63,919 nucleotides of DNA. Source: Roseicyclus sp. (lineage in GTDB: Bacteria > Pseudomonadota > Alphaproteobacteria > Rhodobacterales > Rhodobacteraceae). The stretch's first letter is position 1. Every line of letters starts with the position of its first letter. Location of the stretch: NCBI GenBank assembly GCA_018401385.1, contig JAGYKZ010000006.1, positions 1-63,919 of the forward strand, read 5' to 3'. Position numbers and translations under genes: made by a program. The notes beneath the pieces were generated by a model. The model was not told the origin of the DNA, did no database searches, and saw only the letters and a program-made list of their open reading frames with translations. Below, piece after piece: positions 61,045 to 63,919 of the stretch.

Positions 61045-63382
61045 GTGCCGTCGTTTTCAAATACCCTAGAGCAGGCCATCCATGCGGCTTTGGCGCAGGC
61101 AAATGCACGCAAGCATGAATTGGCAACCTTGGAACACCTATTGTTGGCGTTGCTGGACGAGCCAGACGCGGCCAAGGTCATGCGCGCCTGTAGCGTTGAC
61201 ATCGATGCGCTGCGCGAGACGCTGATTGCCTTCATTGATGAAGAATTGGCCACGCTTGAAACCGATGTAGAAGGATCGGAGGCGGTGCCCACAGCCGCCT
61301 TTCAGCGTGTGATTCAGCGCGCCGCGATCCATGTGCAATCTTCTGGCCGCACCGAGGTGACTGGTGCGAATGTCCTTGTGGCCATTTTTGCGGAGCGGGA
61401 GTCCAACGCGGCCTATTTCCTGCAAGAACAGGATATGACCCGCTATGACGCGGTGAATTTCATTGCCCATGGGGTAGCCAAAGACCCCGCATTTGGCGAA
61501 ACCCGTCCTGTGACAGGCGCGACCGACCCGATGGATGAGGGGATCGAGACGGACGGCAATCCGCCCGAAGGTGGCGAAGCCAAGGAATCCGCGCTCGCCA
61601 AATATTGTGTTGACCTCAACAAAAAGGCCCATGATGGCGATGTTGACCCGCTGATCGGTCGTCATGACGAGGTGGAACGTTGCATTCAAGTGCTCTGCCG
61701 CCGCCGCAAGAACAACCCGCTCTTGGTGGGTGATCCAGGTGTTGGCAAAACCGCAATTGCCGAGGGTCTGGCCAAAAAGATTGTTGAAGGTCAAACCCCC
61801 GATGTTCTGGCCAAATCAACCATCTATTCGCTGGATATGGGCGCGCTTTTGGCAGGCACGCGCTATCGCGGTGATTTCGAGGAACGTCTTAAGGCCGTGG
61901 TCAAGGAATTGGAGGATCACCCAGACGCAGTTTTGTTCATTGATGAAATTCACACCGTCATCGGGGCAGGTGCAACTTCAGGCGGGGCGATGGATGCCTC
62001 CAATCTGCTGAAGCCCGCCTTGCAGGGTGGCAAGCTGCGCTGCATGGGGTCCACCACCTACAAGGAATTCCGTCAGCATTTCGAAAAAGACCGCGCATTG
62101 TCGCGCCGCTTCCAGAAAATTGATGTGAATGAACCATCGGTCGAAGATTCTGTGAAAATCCTCCGCGGTCTGAAGCCTTATTTCGAAAGCCACCATGACG
62201 TGAAATATACCGCTGACGCGATCCGCACGGCGGTGGAACTGGCAGCGCGCTATATCAATGACCGCAAATTGCCCGATAAGGCGATTGACGTCATTGACGA
62301 GGCGGGTGCCGCACAGCATCTGCTGCCGGACAGCAAGCGGCGAAAAACCATTGGCCCCAAAGAAATCGAGGCCGTGGTTGCCAAAATAGCACGCATCCCG
62401 CCAAAGAGCGTCTCAAAGGACGATGCCGAGGTACTGCGCGATTTGGAGAAAACGCTCAAACGCGTGGTGTTCGGCCAAGACCAAGCCATCGAGGCTTTGG
62501 CCTCCGCCATCAAACTGGCGCGCGCAGGTCTGCGTGAGCCTGAAAAACCCATCGGGAACTATCTGTTCGCGGGGCCAACGGGCGTTGGCAAAACCGAAGT
62601 GGCCAAACAATTGGCGGACACGCTAGGGGTCGAGTTGCTGCGCTTGATATGTCCGAATATATGGAGAAAGCTCCACGGTGTCCCGCCTAATTGGTGCACC
62701 TCCGGGCTATGTTGGCTTTGACCAAGGCGGGCTTTTGACCGATGGCGTGGATCAGCATCCGCATTGCGTGTTGCTCTTTGACGAAATCGAAAAGGCGCAT
62801 CCCGATGTGTTCAACATCCTTTTGCAAGTGATGGATCACGGCACCTTGACCGATCACAATGGCCGCTCGGTCGATTTCCGTAATGTGGTCTTGATCATGA
62901 CCTCAAACGCAGGCGCGGCCGAACAAGCCAAGGCGGCAATTGGCTTTGGCCGCGACCGCCGCGAGGGTGAGGACACCGCAGCGATTGAGCGGACGTTCAC
63001 GCCAGAATTCCGCAACCGACTGGATGCGGTAATCAGCTTTGGCGCGCTGCCAAAGGATGTGATCTTGCAGGTGGTCGAGAAGTTCGTGCTACAGCTTGAA
63101 GCGCAGCTTCTCGATCGCAATGTCACGATTGAGTTGACCAAACCCGCAGCCGAACTTCTCGCCGACTTGGGCTATGATGATCGCATGGGCGCGCGTCCCT
63201 TGGGCCGCGTGATCCAAGAGCAGATCAAAAAACCACTGGCCGAAGAATTGCTGTTCGGCAAACTGGCAAAGGGCGGCAATGTTCGTGTGGGGGTCAAAGA
63301 TGGCAAAATCGACCTGCGCATCGAAAATGGAGCGCCGCCACGGATCAGCTCCAAAAAGCCGCCTCTTTTGACGGCGGAATGA
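61045..63382 (+). CDS. clpA: ATP-dependent Clp protease ATP-binding subunit ClpA, frameshifted at about 62650
   Basis: AAA+ unfoldase feeding ClpP. The GTG at 61045 starts [20 protein letters not shown], with AAGGAG about 10 bases upstream. Domain order: double Clp-N, AAA-1 with [20 protein letters not shown]-2 with [16 protein letters not shown], and the C-terminal D2 small domain. At 62640-62690 the frame shifts within [12 protein letters not shown] and [12 protein letters not shown], so two or so indels lie there. The second part is intact to its stop. Corrected length, about 779 residues, fits ClpA. Confidence 0.93.
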
Positions 63383-63919
63383 CGCGCAGCGCATGGCTGA
63401 AATCAAAAGCGATCCCGTTCATGGGCGGGGTCGCTTTTTTGTGTGCCCCTCTGATGGCGCCAGCCAATCCGCCCGAGCTTGGCTTGCCTTTGGACTGTCG
63501 CTTGGGGGAGGATTGTTTCATCCAGCAATATGTCGACCATGATCCAAGCACGGGCGCACGCGATTACACCTGTGGCCCCCAAAGTTATGATGGGCATCAA
63601 GGCACCGATTTCCGCCTCGCGGATCTGGCCGCACTGTCGCGCGATGTCGCCGTTCTGGCCGCAGCCGAAGGCGTTGTCCGCGCCACCCGCGATGGGGTTC
63701 CGGATCAAGGCATCCACGCGATGCCCAAGGGGCAAGATTGCGGGAATGGCGTTGTGATTGACCATACGGATGGGTGGCAAAGCCAATATTGCCATCTCGC
63801 CCAAGGCAGTATCGCCGTAACCCAAGGGCAAAGCGTGGAAGCGGGTGCGCAGCTTGGGGTGGTCGGCCTGTCAGGGCGCACCGAATTTCCGCATCTGCAT
63901 TTCACCTTGCGCCACAATG
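63379..63919 (+). CDS. M23 family metallopeptidase (3' end outside window)
   Basis: The ATG at 63379 overlaps the clpA stop (ATGA). The leader AIPFMGGVAFLCAPLMAPA is a signal peptide. The LytM domain carries the zinc site HQGTDFRLADLAAL, then QYCHLAQG and FPHLHFTL, so all ligands seen in active M23 endopeptidases are present. It is probably a periplasmic peptidoglycan hydrolase. The first codons coincide with a strong terminator hairpin, so an alternative start at 63421 inside the loop is possible. The frame is open at the window end. Confidence 0.82.
   Translation, partial: MTRSAWLKSKAIPFMGGVAFLCAPLMAPANPPELGLPLDCRLGEDCFIQQYVDHDPSTGARDYTCGPQSYDGHQGTDFRLADLAALSRDVAVLAAAEGVVRATRDGVPDQGIHAMPKGQDCGNGVVIDHTDGWQSQYCHLAQGSIAVTQGQSVEAGAQLGVVGLSGRTEFPHLHFTLRHN
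63405..63440 (+). terminator. Strong terminator hairpin after clpA, within the M23 leader codons
   Basis: Stem AAAAGCGATCCCG (63405-63417) pairs with CGGGGTCGCTTTT (63426-63438), with one T-G pair, loop of 8 bases, then TT. It is a textbook intrinsic terminator 22 bases after the clpA stop but lies inside the reading frame of the next gene. Confidence 0.8.

Overview
This 63.9 kb window is chromosomal DNA from an alphaproteobacterium, almost certainly of the order Rhodobacterales (Roseobacter/Rhodobacter group). Protein sequences and several gene neighbourhoods fit that group: pccB-pccA-mcm, AI-2E-hda-ppk-ppx, trxB beside an Lrp-type regulator, lgt-midA-pgeF, purK-purE-DUF465, Hsp20-DUF1150, a fused sulfate adenylyltransferase/APS kinase, and an F1-only ATP synthase operon. 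The assignment is from recognition of families, not from a search. I saw no rRNA, tRNA, insertion sequence, prophage or CRISPR array.

Layout. 1-9.2 kb: hydrolase fragment, LolD/LolCE export, peroxiredoxin, ProRS, a small efflux pump, surE-pcm-nlpD, and an MFS exporter. 9.2-17 kb: propionyl-CoA to succinyl-CoA assimilation (pccB, pccA, mcm) with TTTGCAAA repeats upstream. 17-23 kb: AI-2E transporter, Hda, polyphosphate kinase and phosphatase, NUDIX. 23-28.6 kb: nadE-phnM-EamA operon and, divergently, an exported protein of 19 MORN repeats. 28.6-35.3 kb: Sat-CysC, trxB/lrp, pgeF-midA-lgt. 35.4-38.8 kb: UbiK, YbjN, proC, CsaA, tdk, YHS protein. 38.8-44.1 kb: carB, purK, purE, DUF465. 44.3-49.8 kb: Hsp20, DUF1150, groESL under CIRCE control, Mn pyrophosphatase, HAD hydrolase, MaoC hydratase with a PhaR-type site. 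49.8-54 kb: ribF, YcgN, ltaA, HCCA isomerase, prs. 54-59 kb: atpHAGDC. 59-63.9 kb: methyltransferase, gloB, clpA and an M23 peptidase cut by the window end.

The most striking property is that about twenty genes are interrupted by small indels, concentrated in patches (about 9.8-12.1, 28.6-33.5, 35.6-36.7, 43.4-44.9, 47.3-48.2 and 50.3-51.3 kb). Between indels the protein reads on intact in another frame and total gene lengths stay close to the family norm. Genes that should be indispensable (atpG, ribF, carB) are among them. I read this as uncorrected sequencing or assembly indels, not gene decay. Such genes are annotated over their full span; heavily broken ones carry the type pseudogene only to flag that no continuous frame exists in this sequence.

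I did not find a convincing new multi-gene system. The best leads are regulatory and small-scale: TTTGCAAA repeats before pccB, a CTGC-N3-GCAG site before maoC, helically phased 10-11 bp repeats between trxB and lrp, an orphan phnM in a nadE operon, two uncatalogued small ORFs, and a terminator hairpin lying inside the signal-peptide codons of the M23 gene.
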